From positions 27,670,131-27,734,130 of the forward strand of contig NC_045140.1 of assembly GCF_008831285.2 (NCBI RefSeq): a stretch of DNA of 64,000 bases. The letters run 5' to 3'. The notes below the pieces were generated by a model. The model was not told the origin of the DNA, did not search any database, and saw nothing but the letters and a program-made list of their open reading frames with translations. Made by a program: the position numbers and the translations under genes. Source of the stretch: Nymphaea colorata (taxonomy: Eukaryota > Streptophyta > Magnoliopsida > Nymphaeales > Nymphaeaceae). Shown here piece by piece: positions 1 to 10,799 of the stretch (its first letter is position 1; the number at the start of each line of letters is the position of its first letter).

Positions 1-475
1 TGATATTTTTCCAATTATATTTATTTTTAAATATAAAATATATTTTAATCAATATGATTCTCGATTTGATTCACCTAAATCATTTGGCTTTTCAAATCGA
101 TTGAAAAACCCTTCTTGGTAACAGTGCTTGGCCGGCGTTATCAAATTTCACAGTAAACTGCGGATCGAGACATAAATAACCAAATCCGTTGTTCCATTTG
201 GTCCCTACCTTACCAAAATGGCCTCACTTTCCCAAAAAATTCTTCTTTCTCCATGGGCGTAAAAGTAAAACTGTCATCCATTCATCCCATCTACGTTTCT
301 AACAGCAGAAACAAGCATCAAATTTCATGAAAATTAGAGGCAGTTTGGCACGAGTGGCAAATTGATACCATCAAATAAATCTGCCTTGAACATTGGGGAG
401 GGTAGATTCATGTGCAAACGGCCACTAATATCTATATTTATTTATTTAAACTACAGTATGCATCCAGTCTTACAT
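1..475 (-). other. 3' flank of PR-1 gene 1, shared with PR-1 gene 4
   Basis: No coding sequence is seen. Read on the minus strand, this stretch matches the DNA downstream of the PR-1 gene at 37.6 kb (about 38,080-38,650) almost line for line, including the segment around 20-110 that corresponds to about 38,570-38,640. It is therefore duplicated PR-1 3' flank in inverted orientation. It does not resemble the 3' flank of the PR-1 copy at 34.4 kb, although the 5' side of gene 1 does match that copy. Confidence 0.75.
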
Positions 476-481
476 TTTATT
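476..481 (-). terminator. Polyadenylation signal of PR-1 gene 1
   Basis: AATAAA on the minus strand, about 95 bases past the stop codon. It sits in the same context (GGAATAAAATGTAAG) as the signals after the PR-1 copies at 37.6 and 60.0 kb, so the position is conserved between paralogs. Confidence 0.6.
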
Positions 482-573
482 CCAAGTAGACGAGCTGAGC
501 TGCTGCTCTGATTATTACAACGCAAAGTAAACTCAGGGCCAAGCCAAATGTTAACTTGGCACACACTATATAT

Positions 574-1068
574 CTAGTAAGGACGCTGGCCTTGAACGTT
601 ACCAGGAGGATAGTAGTTGCAGGTAATGAAGGTGCCACCATTGTCACACTCGACCCTGGCGCAGCCCAGCCGCACCGACTTGCGCCACACCATCTGAGTG
701 TAGTGCCCGCACATCTGCTCACTAGCACATGTGTTGGTGTCGTAGTCGTAGTTGGTCTTTTCATTCACCCAATCGCTCACGGCATCTGCGGCGGTCCACC
801 CAGAACCGCTGCCCTGGAAGATGTTCTCCCCATACCGGCCACCTGAGTGCTCCAGGTTGCAGTCACCAACCCTCTGGTTCGCATAGCCCTCGGCGTAGGC
901 TGCGACCTCGTCGTCCCAAGACATTGGGCCGACGCCAACTTCAGCACGAGCTGCGTTGTGAGGAGCAAGGAAGTCTTGGGGAGAGTTTTGGGCGTGGGTG
1001 CCATGGATGAGCATTCCAAGGCCCAGCACTAGGCAGACCCAAACAAGGGCACCAGTGGAGCGCTTCAT
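574..1068 (-). CDS. PR1: PR-1 type CAP-domain secreted protein (PR-1 gene 1)
   Basis: Intact single-exon gene for a 164-residue pathogenesis-related protein 1, an apoplastic defence protein of the CAP/SCP family. I chose the Met of MKRSTGALV because all paralogs start there; an in-frame Met seven codons upstream exists but is not conserved. Residues 1-26 form a signal peptide ending GTHA. The mature part has the six PR-1 cysteines (70, 114, 120, 136, 141, 150). The likely CAP cavity residues are H74, E81 in YGEN, E103 and H122 in GHYTQ, assigned by analogy with GAPR-1. The C-terminus has CNYYPPGN and ends with the 11-residue CAPE-like peptide [11 protein letters not shown]. Length is normal for PR-1. 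It lies alone on the minus strand inside the left arm of the large inverted repeat. Its TATA box is altered (see 1175). Family assignment is secure; activity is inferred. Confidence 0.96.
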   Translation of the reverse strand: MKRSTGALVWVCLVLGLGMLIHGTHAQNSPQDFLAPHNAARAEVGVGPMSWDDEVAAYAEGYANQRVGDCNLEHSGGRYGENIFQGSGSGWTAADAVSDWVNEKTNYDYDTNTCASEQMCGHYTQMVWRKSVRLGCARVECDNGGTFITCNYYPPGNVQGQRPY

Positions 1069-1174
1069 TTGGCTAATCACAGGAAGCAAAGCAAAGAAAC
1101 AGAGAGAAGCCGTATTCCTTAAAGTGGAGCTAACTCTTGGCCCTTCTGATAGAAATACGGGGAGAGGTTGGCCA

Positions 1175-1181
1175 ATTTATG
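1175..1181 (-). promoter_or_regulatory. Degenerate TATA box of PR-1 gene 1
   Basis: All other PR-1 copies in the window, including the dead ones, have CTCTATAAAT about 115-170 bases before the ATG. At the same aligned position gene 1 reads CTCCATAAAT, so the TATA core has become CATA. The flanking block (GGTGCTCnATAAATT, then CCAACCTCTCC) is otherwise conserved. This may weaken or shift transcription of an intact gene. Confidence 0.55.
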
Positions 1182-3900
1182 GAGCACCTTGCACAGCTCG
1201 ACTTGCCTTCCAAAGTAGGAAGTCTTCGTCAAGCTTCACTTGCAAATCCTAGCTAGCTGGTGACATGGCCCACCTTTTAATATAAGGAAAAGGAAACTCC
1301 GCAAGAAAATTAATAATGGTGATTGTATTCCACTGTGATTTCCTCATCTTAGTTAGGTTACGGAATTTATTTTTCTCATGTACTTTTCTGTTCATAATTA
1401 AATGCCTGTTTCCAAGGGCAGCAAAAAGGTCCTCTTGACAAGGAACACAATGATTCTTATGAAACATACGTGTATTCAACGACGTAATGAGTACGTTTAA
1501 GAAATTAAGTGCAACGAAAATGAAAGGAAAAAAAAAACTACGACCAGGTTCCGGCGACAATCGCGTTGAGAACAAGTAAAATATAGGACGAGGAAGTAAA
1601 TGAGAGAATTGTATGTAAAGCCAAAAAACTATCTGAAGAGTGAATTTCCCATTTTAAAGGAACGGAAACTTTTGCAAGTGAGAAATGAAGTGAGTTTCTC
1701 CAAGTTAATTTCTGCTTCTTTTAGGAAGGGTAGAACTTTTAGCATTGAAAACCTTTCAAATGAAGTAGAAGTCTTTGGTATATGTGGTACCACTCCTCCC
1801 TATGAAAGTAATCCAACTGATGATGACAGCATTGGAATAGTTTCTGCTCTCCATTAATATATTTCCAAGAGCAAGACAGGGCAGAGCCAGTAACTTTTTT
1901 TTTTTTCTATGAAGCAACAAATATATAGTTAAGAAAAATTTTTCAGTTAACCTTGAGGAATTATCTTGATCTCATGAGAACATTCTATGTGAGGCTGTCT
2001 TTGAAGCGAGATTATGAGTCTGACAACCTCTCAAACAATTGGCGTTCCATTGCCGTGTTCAAAGTGCTATTAAACAAGCTGCTTTCCACGAAAACAAACA
2101 AACAGAAGAAGAAAGGAAAATAAGGCGTGTTTGATTTGTTCCCACAACTGCTTGACCAAACTTGTTCAGTTGGTGTCCACGAAGAAATTAAACAAAAGAC
2201 CTCACCTGGTCCATCGACTGTAGCACGTCCAGTTGCTACAGTTCTGATGTTTCTTGGGCCGAAATCAGCGCCTTGAACAAGTTGAAACCTGCATGAAAAA
2301 AAGCTATGGCTCCTTTCACTTATCAGCCGATAAAATATGCGAACCAAATAAACGTTGCAGCATACGCCCATGTTGGCCATTGCAGTACTCTCTTACGATT
2401 TCTTTTTTTATTTAAACAAAAAGTTAAAATATAAATAAGAAAAAATGGCCGACACTGCGCAATATCGGTCCTGATATTTAGAGACATGCATCAAAGACCA
2501 GAGTGGTGGGAACACGTCGACTGGTAGAGACATGCATGTGATACGTCCAGTGAGCCTCTGGGACTGGACCCATATTACGTTGTAGGATTTAAAAGTTTTC
2601 ATTATCATAGCGAATTCGTAAATACATAATGATAATGACTTGACATATATATTATATATAATAATAATAGAAATGAGTACAACCAGTTTCATACTAAGAA
2701 TGTCCTTTTCAGGTTTCCATCAGTATCTAGATGCTTGTAAAAACAAAAAAAACAAAAACAAAGAGAGCGAATTAAGTAAATATGTGAGTAAAAGAGCACA
2801 CGGAGAGGAGAAAGAAATCGTTTCATTTTAGAATTGACTCAAAAAGTGAAAGTGAAGTAGGGACTTATGTCGTAGACCTGTCGTTTCAAATAATTAAGTT
2901 TGTCAAGATGCAGAATTTGAGCAACAGATCTCTGGTTTTCATAACAAGTATCCTAATCGGACTTGACGAAGCACAGGTCCATTCCCAATTCAACTCGAAT
3001 CACATCATTGCTAAAGAAAAACAATGCCGGTCTGCGACGACCCCTGCGTCCGGAAAGGGTCATGAACTCCCATTTCTTCCATCATATATGCGGATGATTT
3101 ACTCCACTTTTAATGGCCGACTGTTCCGGTGGATCAAGTATGCATAATCTCAATAATTGTGTTCGATTGAACATGTCAAGCCTTTCACTATTGAAATCAG
3201 ACATTAATATGACATTTTATATACATCTCAAACACTAATGGTCTTACATTTCTCAACTCATGAAATTTAATTCAGACATTACATTTGATGATATCCGGAT
3301 TTCACATTTATCTAGAAAAACATAACGGGAAAGCAGAACCACTAGGACTAATCAAAAGGCAAAGAGTGCTAACCAGGTAGCGAAAGAAGACATGAATGGA
3401 AGTATCCATACGTCAGTGCTATTAATAATAGTAGGGCGACAGCCATTAAGGACGCAGGAGTCACAGCCGACCCACATTGTTTTTCTTAAGTTCGATATTC
3501 ATTGGACGTCTGCTATTCCAAGTTCGCTGAGTCACACATTTCTTAATTGCGTTCAGTTCAAATCCAGAGTCGGTCAGAAATACTTTTCATAAACTTAACC
3601 CTTCCCGCTATGCTGAAATCCACATTTTCCAATTTAAATAATGGAATTAACGGAGGAGAACAAATGAATATTTCCATGCATGGAAGCCATGCAAGTGCAG
3701 GGGCTACTCTGGCAAGCCTCTTCTTTTGTTTTTTCATATTTATTTTCTCTGTCTACAATATTCATCATCTATTATCTTCTCTCTCTCTCTCTCTGTTGTT
3801 TTTCTTGCAAATCTATTTCATTTGATGCAATTTAATTGTTTGAGCCTAAATGTAGATCCTTTATCTGATTTTTGAGTTGCTTTCTTTGTTTCTCTTGCAG

Positions 3901-4290
3901 ATGTGTCTGCTCAAAGTTAACATTCATTGTCATGGATATCAGCAGAAGGTCAAGAAGCTGCTGCAAGAAATAGATGGTGGGTATTATTCTTCAAATTCAT
4001 AAAGTTCTGTTTTCTATTCATAACTTTTGTTTTTCCTTAGATGTGTCTGTACATCCGACTGTTTCCCCTTTTATTTTCCTATTACGTACACTCTTAAAAC
4101 ATTTGCTTTATGTTGATACTCATGTTTTCTCGTCTTGTTATGTGGTTCATTTGTCATGGCTATTGACGACCACCAATGATGCAGAACAGGGCAAGATGCA
4201 CAACATGGGAATGGCTAGATATTGATCCTGCTGTATCAGTTGCTGTACTATTAGCTGTTGTTGGGGCTGGCCTTTCTAATCTTCATCTTT
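3901..4290 (+). pseudogene. HMA-domain (HIPP-type) gene relic A, left arm
   Basis: A copy of a heavy-metal-associated-domain gene with two recognisable exon pieces. The first (3901-3976) follows a TTGCAG acceptor and reads [13 protein letters not shown] then [13 protein letters not shown], the classic first half of a plant HIPP HMA domain. It ends at a GT in the phase typical of HIPP genes. The second piece, from about 4160, reads [10 protein letters not shown] and then degenerates with a stop. The metal-binding CxxC is broken because the second cysteine is Tyr (HCHGY). No C-terminal isoprenylation motif is seen. It faces relic B on the other strand, tail to tail. HMA origin is clear; function as a metal-binding protein is unlikely. 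Confidence 0.72.
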
Positions 4291-4309
4291 TTGGCTCTTA
4301 CTATTGTAT

Positions 4310-4659
4310 TAATTTCTCTGCTCGCCTGAGACCTTCACCTTCTTTTGTTATTCATCTTGCCCTGTTCCGCATTAATGGTGGTCGTCCAACCCATTATGAC
4401 AAATGAACCAGATAACAAGATAAGGAAACATGATGAGTACCATTAGAGAGAAAAAAGGTTTGAAGAGTGTACATAGATGGAAGATAAAACTGGAAAACTC
4501 TTGGATGTACAAAAATATTCATGGAAAAACAAAAAGTTAGGGATAGAAGAACGAAGCTTGAAGAATTTGAAGAACAACGTCCAACATTTATTTCCTGCAG
4601 CAGCTTCTTTACCTTCTGCTTACATCCATCCAATGAATGTTAACATTGAACAGACACGT
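4310..4659 (-). pseudogene. HMA-domain (HIPP-type) gene relic B, left arm
   Basis: The mirror partner of relic A. On the minus strand, after a TTGCAG acceptor at 4660-4665, the first exon piece encodes [15 protein letters not shown] preceded by IHW. The second piece, about 4395-4310, contains TTTINAEQGKM. Here the first cysteine of CxxC is lost and the second kept, the opposite of relic A. Leading ATG and frame are not intact (ACG at the usual start of the exon). Relics A and B converge near position 4300 and are clearly similar to each other through exons and intron. Confidence 0.7.
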
Positions 4660-5345
4660 CTGCAATAGCAACAAAAAACAAAGCAACTAAGGCAACAGAC
4701 AAAGGAGCTAGATTTGGTCTCAGAACAATTGAATTGCTTCAAATGAAATAGATTTTCAAGAAAAGCAGCCGAGAGAGACAGGAGAATAGAAAACGAGTGT
4801 TGCAGAAAGGAAAAAAAAATTGGGAGACTTCTGTAAGCGGAGTCCCTCCACCACCAATGGAGAGAGATAGTGGGCCTCAAGGCTTGAGTGCATGCGCACC
4901 TAAAAATTTTCTAAAATATTATCTAGTAGCCGCAGGAGATGAAATTCTAGCTCTGCCCCTACTAAGAGAAACCAAATTCAAAACTATCGGTACCATTTAT
5001 AAATGTCCTCTAAGCTAAGTGGTTAAAGATTCTACTGTGGCTTGGAAATTTAATTATTTTGATCCTCCTGTCCTGTGGCTTCCATTAAAAGCAAACAACC
5101 ACGTGAAGCAGGAAAAAGCATGAAATGCCCAAATGCTGGTCGATAATATATAACGGATGACTAAAACAATTGCCAAAAGCACCATCCGACAACAGAAAGG
5201 TCGTTTTTCAAATTTGGGTGTGCATGACCGATAATCCAGAAGGTGCAGTCATACAGATCACGATGACAGGTTTCTTGTTGATGACAACGACGACGAAGGC
5301 TAGGATGAAGATTGTGATGGCAAAAGCGGTGAGTTATGAGCTCAC

Positions 5346-5406
5346 AGGTTGACAAGAAGAAGAAGGCTATAAGGACCAATAGAAACGTATACATATGGGA
5401 ATTCAG
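5346..5406 (-). pseudogene. Orphan DEFL exon 1 (signal peptide), start codon lost
   Basis: A 61-base copy of the DEFL first exon on the minus strand. It encodes a hydrophobic signal peptide (YTFLLVLIAFFFLS) and ends at a GTGAGC donor in the same phase as the intact DEFL genes. The initiator is CTG where the right-arm copy at 29694 has ATG. The following 190 bases are recognisable DEFL intron. No second exon follows within the arm. Confidence 0.6.
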
Positions 5407-5960
5407 GGCCTCTTTGGCTGATGAAGGTTCCCTCTACTTGGACTTTTCGATGAGAAAGGCCTGCTGAATGAAGATGATTTTATAGAGAGAGAGAGAGAGA
5501 GAGAGAGACATAGCCATAAATGGTAATCTTGCATTGATGAGTGAGTAAATCATTGAAATCTAGGATATACACATATAGACAGATTCCCACAGAGTGTCAC
5601 AGCAAAGAACTTACTTATTTTGTGTTTGCTTTTTTGGGATAATTGTGAAGTCATTAGAACTTCATGTTTCTTTTTGAAAGAGTCGTCTATTAGAACCGGC
5701 TACCAGATGCTGTGAAGGAAATTTCACCAGCATTCTTAGAATGATCCGACTTTGTATAACTGGATTCTAATGAAGTTGGCTTCTTATCTTTGTTTTATAA
5801 TTCCTAGAGTAGGCAGAATAACATTCCATAAATCTGAGTTGTTCAAATCTTTTATTACCATTGATTTCTTCTTTCAATGAAAACATTTCCAAATTTGAAC
5901 TTTTTTTTTTCAGATTTTAATTTAAAAGTAACAATTAAAAAAAGGAAATAAAATCGGAAT

Positions 5961-6841
5961 AAAATCTAAAAATATATAGCTGGATTAGAAGCGTATGTGC
6001 GGTGTAATCCGTCTGAATTAGTATATTTGGTTTGGGTTCCAAGCTTCATTGCACCAAAAATCGCCCTATTTTCTTGGGAATCGGTCAAATCCGGAAAGAA
6101 TCTTGCGACTCAATGGCCTGATTTTGTCCTCCCATAAAAAAAATTGCAATGCTTGTTTGGGACTTTCTTCCTTCTTTTTCCCTTCTTATTGTGAAACTTA
6201 AAACTTTCATCTACCAAATGATGCATAAATCCGTCGACCTGAAAATGGTGGATGGTGCAACTCATGGCTGGATGGTGTGTGTACCCACGTCCTCTGTCTT
6301 GATTTTTGGAGAGTGTTAATCTGATGATGCGAGAGAAGCAAATTCAAACGCCCAAGCATGGCCCAAGGCAGGGAGTTCCTTCGCTCCGGCCGACGAACAT
6401 AGAATGAGACATCACTTACTCTAGCGCCGAGCCTTTCTTCCCCACTGGGGACAAGTTGCAGGGAGGGTGGAGGCTCTCCAAGGTAGACGGACCGTATCAG
6501 CTTTGTTCTGTTCGTCCCGTTAAGATGGGCGAAACGTTTTTCATTTGTAGCAACTTGAACAGCTCCTACTAAAGTATTGTGTTGTATTGCTTCTTTTCTT
6601 GCAATATTCTATGACCACAACCATTCTTCTAAGTTAAGCATACATACATATCTTCAACAACGTACCGCCAAGTTTAGAAAATTAGGAGTGACTCAATGAA
6701 GGAAAAGAAAACCAGGTCTCAAGTCAACTAGTTACATTAATTCAATACAAATCAATTGACTCTTTAACCAACTTATATATTTTGACGCAGTCAGTCTCTA
6801 AGCACGGAAGGTAAGGCAAAAGTGGACGTCGTGGTTGACTG

Positions 6842-6908
<67 letters not shown>

Positions 6909-7700
6909 CATGGATGACTATTCTCACCTTCGACAGTAACGTGAAGATTAGATTTCAATGAAATAGCATGAGGAGTACTCTTTGTTCTCCAATCTAACTC
7001 ACGACATGATGTAGTTGGTTAATGAATATTCGATACCAACCATTGTATGTACCAATGGCAGCCTGTGATATCTTTCTTTTTACCCTCTTGCATGTAGCCA
7101 GGCAGCCACTTGCAGAAACGCTCGATAACATGTCGCAGACAAGGACGAAATTTAAGACCCTTTTACGAACGAGTATGAACTGCCATTCATAAAATCGGAA
7201 ACATAAATTATTGCGGCATTTTCTAGAAGTGTTTCTCTGTGCGCGTCGTTAAGTGCGTCCACGGTTTAGAGTGTTGAAGTAGAAAAGTAAGGCTTTTTAA
7301 TTAAAAGAACTGCAAGGTTGAGGTTTAGGAAGAAAACTAAAGTAAGGAATGGTGAACATCCATCTTCCTGCTGACAGGTTCAAGAAATCAAAGGGCATAG
7401 CCATTTGAAAAAGGGAAGTTGAAAGAAATAAAAATCATCTGGTTCACAGTCCTCTAGTCAACATTTTCTTTCAACAACTTTTTCAGCAGGGATTCGATTG
7501 ATGCAATCTAATATCCCACAATTTCTGTGCAACTGCGTTTCAGATTGTCTTCTCAATTCTGTTTCCAAATTGTAATAAGCTTGCAGATGTATTAAGTTTT
7601 AACAATTTAATCATTTACACTTGCATCCTTCTTTATGTAACTTGCATATACAATGACAGCCATTAGATGTCAAATTTGAATAAACATTATGAATGATCTT
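5961..7700. other. Non-coding stretch with PR-1 promoter-like remnants
   Basis: No gene is supported. Around 6940-7200 there is weak but repeated similarity to DNA 600-1000 bases upstream of the PR-1 genes at 37.6 and 60.0 kb (the ACTCACGACATGAT and CTTGCATGTAnC blocks), so part is old duplicated PR-1 upstream DNA. About 6580-6760 resembles 12,560-12,780. Confidence 0.45.
6844..6907. repeat. Compound microsatellite (TC)n(TA)n
   Basis: About ten TC units run directly into about 22 TA units. Confidence 0.95.
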
Positions 7701-9540
7701 TTTCTGCAAAGAAATCCTATTCAGACATCAAAACAAAATCGTCTGCAAGAATCCACTTCACTTTTGAGCCATAGATGGATCATGTGTACGAAATTAGCAG
7801 GTAAGCTCGCATATTAAGAAGCGATATAGTGGTCTATTGAGATGAAAACAGGCTTTCGGTATTCGAGGTAATTGCCGATAAATATGCACCTTTGAGGATG
7901 ATAATAGTTGAATATTTTTTGAGTCAGCATTAGAGCTTCCTCTTCCTTCTTTGAGTTTCACATTCCAATTAGAAAAGAAGAGTAAAATAAAAGAAAAGTA
8001 TCTCGAATATGATCGCGGCGTTTTCCGGTGCATGCAGTTTCATTACACCGAAGCAAGACACGAAAGCTGGGGTCCGAATGAATGGCAGGCTTAGAGAAGC
8101 ATGCAGTTTCTGCAATTACACTGTACGTACGCTTCTAATCCAGATATGATTAACATCCCGGAATTTAAAAAAAAAAAACTCTATCATTTTGAATTTTTGC
8201 TGGGTTATTGCAGTTTCCTTTTCCTTTTCTTCAACTGCAATTCGATTCTGCTGTCCTAGAAAGCCTGTTATCGTATTATGCTGTCTGTCTAATCCACCAA
8301 TATATATATATATATGATCTCTTAATATATATAAATATGATTTGTGGATTTTTATATTGGAGTTTGGACAGAGAAATCGTCCACAATAAACTGTAGGACT
8401 CATTGCATTGGCAGTGTATCCAATCACAAGATTGAATAGGATCGTACGTTGTACAGACTTCCTAATAAATATTGTATGCCTTTCTTTCGCGGGTTACAAG
8501 AGGGAGTCTGATTTGGGTCGTCTATGCACACTGAATGAATGAATTAGATCCGCTCAAATCTCATTTAGACCTCATCTTTCCATCATAATTAAATAATCAC
8601 AAATGATTGATCTACATGCTATAATTATATTCGTGCAGGTATCATGCCCATTTAAAGAAAAATTTGCTCCAATGGAAGCAATTCGTTTTTCTGTAAACAA
8701 AGACCACCATTTTTCACCTTATAATAAGTATTAGGGACAATAATGTATAAGAAAATGAGGATGAAAGTTTACACTTTACAAACATCGCGCCGGGGCCCCT
8801 GTTTGGTAGTTGTTACCAAAAGTGATAGCTCAAATCGGGCACTTTTCTTATGGGAACCTTGCTTATAAAAACATACAAACAAATATTACCAAAATCATGG
8901 TAAAATATTACATATCAAATAACGAAAATTTTCCTAACAAAAATAGCAAAGGCTAGCCTAGCCCCGGAAGTTCTTTCTCCACGATAAATCGCTGGGAGAT
9001 ATCAAATTAATTTGTAACGTTAGATGAAATGGTTATACTAGGAAATCCTATGGAGGCATCAAAACAAAATCGTCCCAAAGAATCTGTTTTACTGTCTTGA
9101 ACCATGTGGATGGGAAAATATAAAAGGTTGTGGAGTTTCATCGCCTGGTCGTTTCGCTTCTGGATTAATTTCTTGTAATTTTTTGTCTTTTCTCTGTTAA
9201 AATGAGGGCCATGCATGTCATTGCGCGCAGTGGATACCGAAGGTTGACGAGAACTTTTTATTTCTGTATTCTACAACAATTTAAGGCAAAAAATACGAAA
9301 AGGTTTTGCGTTCTAGAAACATGTTACTTTAAGTTTGTTCGAAAGAATACCAAATTTGATCAAGATTGCACCGCACTTGTTTACATAATATTTTATGGAC
9401 AACGATAAGTCTTTTCCTATTTTTCCTGATGGCTTTATATATGCTGACTTAGAATTTGTTTGGAGATATTTTAGCCGCACTTTCTTATCATTTCACATTT
9501 TTGTAATGCTTATATGAGGACCAATTTTATGTTCAAACTT
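7700..9540 (+). repeat. Empty PR-1 duplicon: flanks kept, coding region gone
   Basis: The conserved block upstream of PR-1 genes (CAGACATCAAAACAAAATCG) occurs at about 7724. The downstream PR-1 flank seen after genes 2 and 5 (TGAATGAATGAnnTTGATC and the GCCTAG...CGGAAG region) occurs at about 8530-8980. Between them, at 7790-8430, no PR-1 codons can be found. The tail to about 9530 matches 44,140-44,240 downstream of gene 5. This is best read as a PR-1 locus that has lost its gene. Confidence 0.5.
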
Positions 9541-10073
9541 TAGGTTCTTTCCTCCCATTAGCTAGATAAAATTTTTTAGTAACCATCGCATATCTGCTTT
9601 CTAGCTACGAATGCCATGAAAAGGGTTCTGCTGCATTTGGATGTAGCAATTGATCAGTAGTTTCTGCTCTCCGCTTACATAGTTGTAAAAGCTGATCAGA
9701 CCAAATATTTCCACACAAAAATGGCTCCCCATTAGTTGGTCGCGGTTCTTCTTATTTGATGCCTTTGTGGAGTGTGATATTGTACTTGATTCTCAAGTAT
9801 CAGAGCCTCCTGTTGCTTCTCTGAGTTGATGTCACCCAACCATTTTGATTAGGAAAATATTGACGGTGATTTTTAGCATGTGGAGCTCCTTTGCTTCTGG
9901 TCCTTTCGCATGGGCATTAATTAATTTCTTGTGAAACTTCACGATAACTTTCAATATTGGATGGCCTACTTTTCAAAGATGACCACCAAGCTAACCAGCG
10001 AGCCCGTTCAAATGCCATACTTTTCAAAGATGACGATGAAGGTAACCAGCAAGCCCTTACGTTCATGGTGCTC

Positions 10074-10080
10074 TATAAAT
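10074..10080 (+). promoter_or_regulatory. TATA box of PR-1 gene 2
   Basis: TATAAAT in the conserved context CATGGTGCTCTATAAAT, about 130 bases before the ATG. Upstream, at about 9965-10060, an approximately 55-base promoter segment (TACTTTTCAAAGATGAC...) is repeated twice in tandem; the other PR-1 promoters have it once. Confidence 0.75.
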
Positions 10081-10208
10081 TCGACGACCTCTCCCCGTTA
10101 GTGTACCACAAGCCCAAGAGCCAGCTCCACTCAAGGAATAACCTGCTTCCTAGACCTGTTCTTTTCAGACATCTACATCACTTTCCTTCCTTTTTTGTGA
10201 TCATCCCG

Positions 10209-10712
10209 ATGGAGTGTTCCCCTCATGCCCGTGTTTGGGTCTCCCTACTGCTAGGCCTTGCCATGCTCATCCATGGCACTCAGGCTCAAAACTCACCCCA
10301 AGACTACGTTGCTGCTCACAACGCTGCTCGTGCCCAAGTTGGCGTCGGTCCAATCTCTTGGGACGATACCGTTGCAGCTTATGCCGAGAACTATGCGAAC
10401 CAGAGGATCGGTGACTGCAGCATGATCCACTCTGGTGGTAATGGTGGCCAGTATGGGGAGAACATCTTCGGAGGCGGTGGTTCTGGGTGGACTGCCGTAG
10501 ATGCCGTGAACTCGTGGGTGGATGAGAAGAGCAACTACGACTACAACACCAACACCTGTGCTAGTGAACAGATGTGCGGGCACTACACTCAGGTGGTGTG
10601 GCAAAACTCGGTGCGGCTGGGCTGCGCCAGGGTCGAATGCAACAACGGTGGCACCTTCATTACCTGCAACTACGACCCAGCTGGTAACGTTGATGGGGAG
10701 CGTCCCTATTAG
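10209..10712 (+). CDS. PR1: PR-1 type CAP-domain secreted protein (PR-1 gene 2)
   Basis: Intact single-exon PR-1 of 167 residues. The frame stays open for 84 codons upstream, through the TATA box. I start at [10 protein letters not shown] because it aligns with all paralogs and begins the signal peptide (1-26, ending GTQA). All six PR-1 cysteines are present. The probable cavity residues are H74, E84, E106 and H125. The C-terminus is CNYDPAGN with the CAPE-like end [11 protein letters not shown]. It differs from the other copies by a three-residue glycine-rich insertion ([12 protein letters not shown]), apparently a small GGTGGT-type slippage duplication just before the conserved YGEN. Promoter and 3' flank are most like those of the frameshifted copy at 42.2 kb, so the two are sister duplicates. 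Family call secure. Confidence 0.96.
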   Translation: MECSPHARVWVSLLLGLAMLIHGTQAQNSPQDYVAAHNAARAQVGVGPISWDDTVAAYAENYANQRIGDCSMIHSGGNGGQYGENIFGGGGSGWTAVDAVNSWVDEKSNYDYNTNTCASEQMCGHYTQVVWQNSVRLGCARVECNNGGTFITCNYDPAGNVDGERPY

Positions 10713-10758
10713 ATATGCAGGACATGCCCTGCGTTTGGCTTGTCCTTTTTGGGTATGT

Positions 10759-10764
10759 AATAAA
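10759..10764 (+). terminator. Polyadenylation signal of PR-1 gene 2
   Basis: AATAAA 47 bases past the stop, conserved at the same place after the copies at 34.4 and 42.2 kb. A second AATAAA lies about 34 bases further on. Confidence 0.6.
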
Positions 10765-10799
10765 CAGAGCGTAGGCTCTCTCCTCTATATAAAATAAAT

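Larger units (their letters stand above)
574..5960. repeat. Left arm of a large inverted repeat (partner 29150-34859)
   Basis: From PR-1 gene 1 inward, the sequence reappears in reverse complement order at 34.86 down to about 29.15 kb. The order is the PR-1 gene, an upstream segment, an approximately 2 kb AT-rich non-coding segment, the convergent HMA relics, and the DEFL exon 1 with its upstream DNA. Several reading frames are identical or nearly so in both arms, for example the 63-residue frame at 4477-4668 and 30546-30737. The arm also contains two non-coding stretches, 1190-3690 and 4900-5340, where I see no genes. The spacer between arms is about 23 kb. Boundaries are by eye and good to perhaps 50 bases. 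Confidence 0.85.

Noticed and set aside
6742-6927. Tyr/Ile repeat protein frame
   Set aside because: Translation of the TC/TA microsatellite.
9797-9812. AGTATCAGAGCC, close to a tRNA-Met primer-binding site
   Set aside because: Falls in a block shared with the promoter of PR-1 copy 5, where the aligned sequence is not a primer site; probably chance.
9957-10208. 84-codon in-frame extension upstream of PR-1 gene 2
   Set aside because: It runs through the promoter duplication and the TATA box, is not conserved in the paralogs, and would bury the signal peptide.
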